A stretch of DNA of 6,119 bases from Paenibacillus sp. UBA6285 (GTDB lineage: Bacteria; Bacillota; Bacilli; Paenibacillales; Paenibacillaceae): assembly GCA_002438345.1 (NCBI GenBank), contig DJUJ01000212.1, positions 14,511-20,629 of the forward strand. Direction: 5' to 3'. Shown here piece after piece: positions 5,563-6,119 of the stretch (its first letter is position 1; each line of letters begins with the position of its first letter). A model generated the notes under the pieces. It made no database searches, was not told where the DNA came from, and worked only from the letters and a program-made list of their open reading frames with translations. The position numbers and the translations under genes were made by a program.

Positions 5563-6119
5563 GTGTCCAAGATTATTGCCATAGCAAATCAAAAAGGCGG
5601 TGTCGGTAAAACCACAACCTCCGTGAACCTAGGTGCCGGTATGGCTACATTAGGAAAAAGAGTGCTTCTAGTTGATATCGATCCTCAAGGTAACACTACT
5701 AGCGGCGTTGGCATCAACAAGGCGGACGTGGCGAATTGTATATATGACATTCTTATAAATGAGGTAAATCCTCTAGAAACAATACTGGAAACTCAAAATG
5801 AAGGACTGCATATCATTCCGGCGACGATTCAATTGGCAGGTGCGGAGATCGAATTGGTATCGACGATTTCCAGAGAACTAAAGCTAAAGAAGGCGCTGAA
5901 TGCGGTTAAAAACAATTATGATTATATTATCATTGATTGTCCTCCTTCACTTGGGATTTTGACAATCAATTCCCTTACAGCAGCTGATTCTGTAATCATC
6001 CCGATCCAGTGTGAGTATTATGCGCTTGAGGGTTTGAGTCAACTTTTAAACACCGTTCGTCTGGTGCAAAAAAATCTCAACCCGCATCTGAAGATAGAGG
6101 GAGTACTATTAACTATGCT
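5563..6119 (+). CDS. parA: Chromosome-partitioning ATPase ParA (Soj), 3' end outside window
   Basis: ParA/Soj is a deviant Walker ATPase that binds DNA nonspecifically as an ATP dimer. It moves ParB-parS complexes during origin segregation, and in B. subtilis it also controls DnaA and works with Spo0J in the onset of sporulation. Starting at GTG 5563, 185 codons are visible out of about 253 in B. subtilis Soj, and the frame is open to the window edge. Key motifs are the deviant Walker A KGGVGKTTT (11-19, with signature lysine K11 and K16), Walker A' VDIDPQGN (37-44) and Walker B YIIIDCPPSLG (121-131). The stretches IPATIQLAGAEIELV and QCEYYALEGLSQLLNTVRLV are almost identical to B. subtilis Soj as I remember it, so this is the chromosomal Soj type and not a plasmid ParA or MinD. 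It is separated from noc by a terminator and a 213-base gap. parB (spo0J) is expected immediately downstream. Confidence 0.96.
   Translation, partial: MSKIIAIANQKGGVGKTTTSVNLGAGMATLGKRVLLVDIDPQGNTTSGVGINKADVANCIYDILINEVNPLETILETQNEGLHIIPATIQLAGAEIELVSTISRELKLKKALNAVKNNYDYIIIDCPPSLGILTINSLTAADSVIIPIQCEYYALEGLSQLLNTVRLVQKNLNPHLKIEGVLLTM

Overview
The window is ordinary chromosomal DNA from a low- to moderate-GC Gram-positive bacterium. The gene order mnmE - mnmG - rsmG - noc - parA (soj) on one strand is the classic origin-proximal arrangement of Bacillales. A Noc-type rather than a plain ParB protein, and a ParA very close to Bacillus subtilis Soj, narrow it to Bacillales. I favour Paenibacillus or a close relative, but that genus-level call is inference from overall protein character.

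Layout: positions 1-86 are a short upstream stretch. mnmE (87-1463), mnmG (1503-3389) and rsmG (3393-4118) are packed head to tail and look like one operon. It ends at a strong intrinsic terminator (about 4156-4195). Between the rsmG stop codon and the terminator lies a perfect 16-bp parS centromere site (4119-4134), embedded in a 24-bp perfect palindrome that includes the rsmG stop codon. A gene-poor leader follows (about 4196-4533). It has a possible extended -10 promoter, a hairpin that would cover a strong Shine-Dalgarno sequence in front of a seven-codon mini-ORF, and a second inverted repeat just before the noc ribosome binding site. noc (best start 4534, end 5349) is followed by a GC-rich hairpin terminator. 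A 170-bp intergenic region then carries TATAAT boxes and two overlapping inverted repeats. parA/soj starts at a GTG (5563) and runs off the window after 185 codons, about three quarters of its expected length.

How the genes work together: MnmE and MnmG form the complex that modifies the wobble uridine of certain tRNAs. RsmG methylates 16S rRNA. These three are translation-fidelity genes. Noc and ParA belong to chromosome segregation and division-site control: ParA with ParB (expected just downstream, outside the window) and parS organise and segregate the origin, and Noc keeps the division machinery off the nucleoid. All proteins appear intact with their expected motifs. I see no mobile element, CRISPR array, tRNA or rRNA gene, and no convincing novel system. 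The least explained parts are the noc and parA leader regions.
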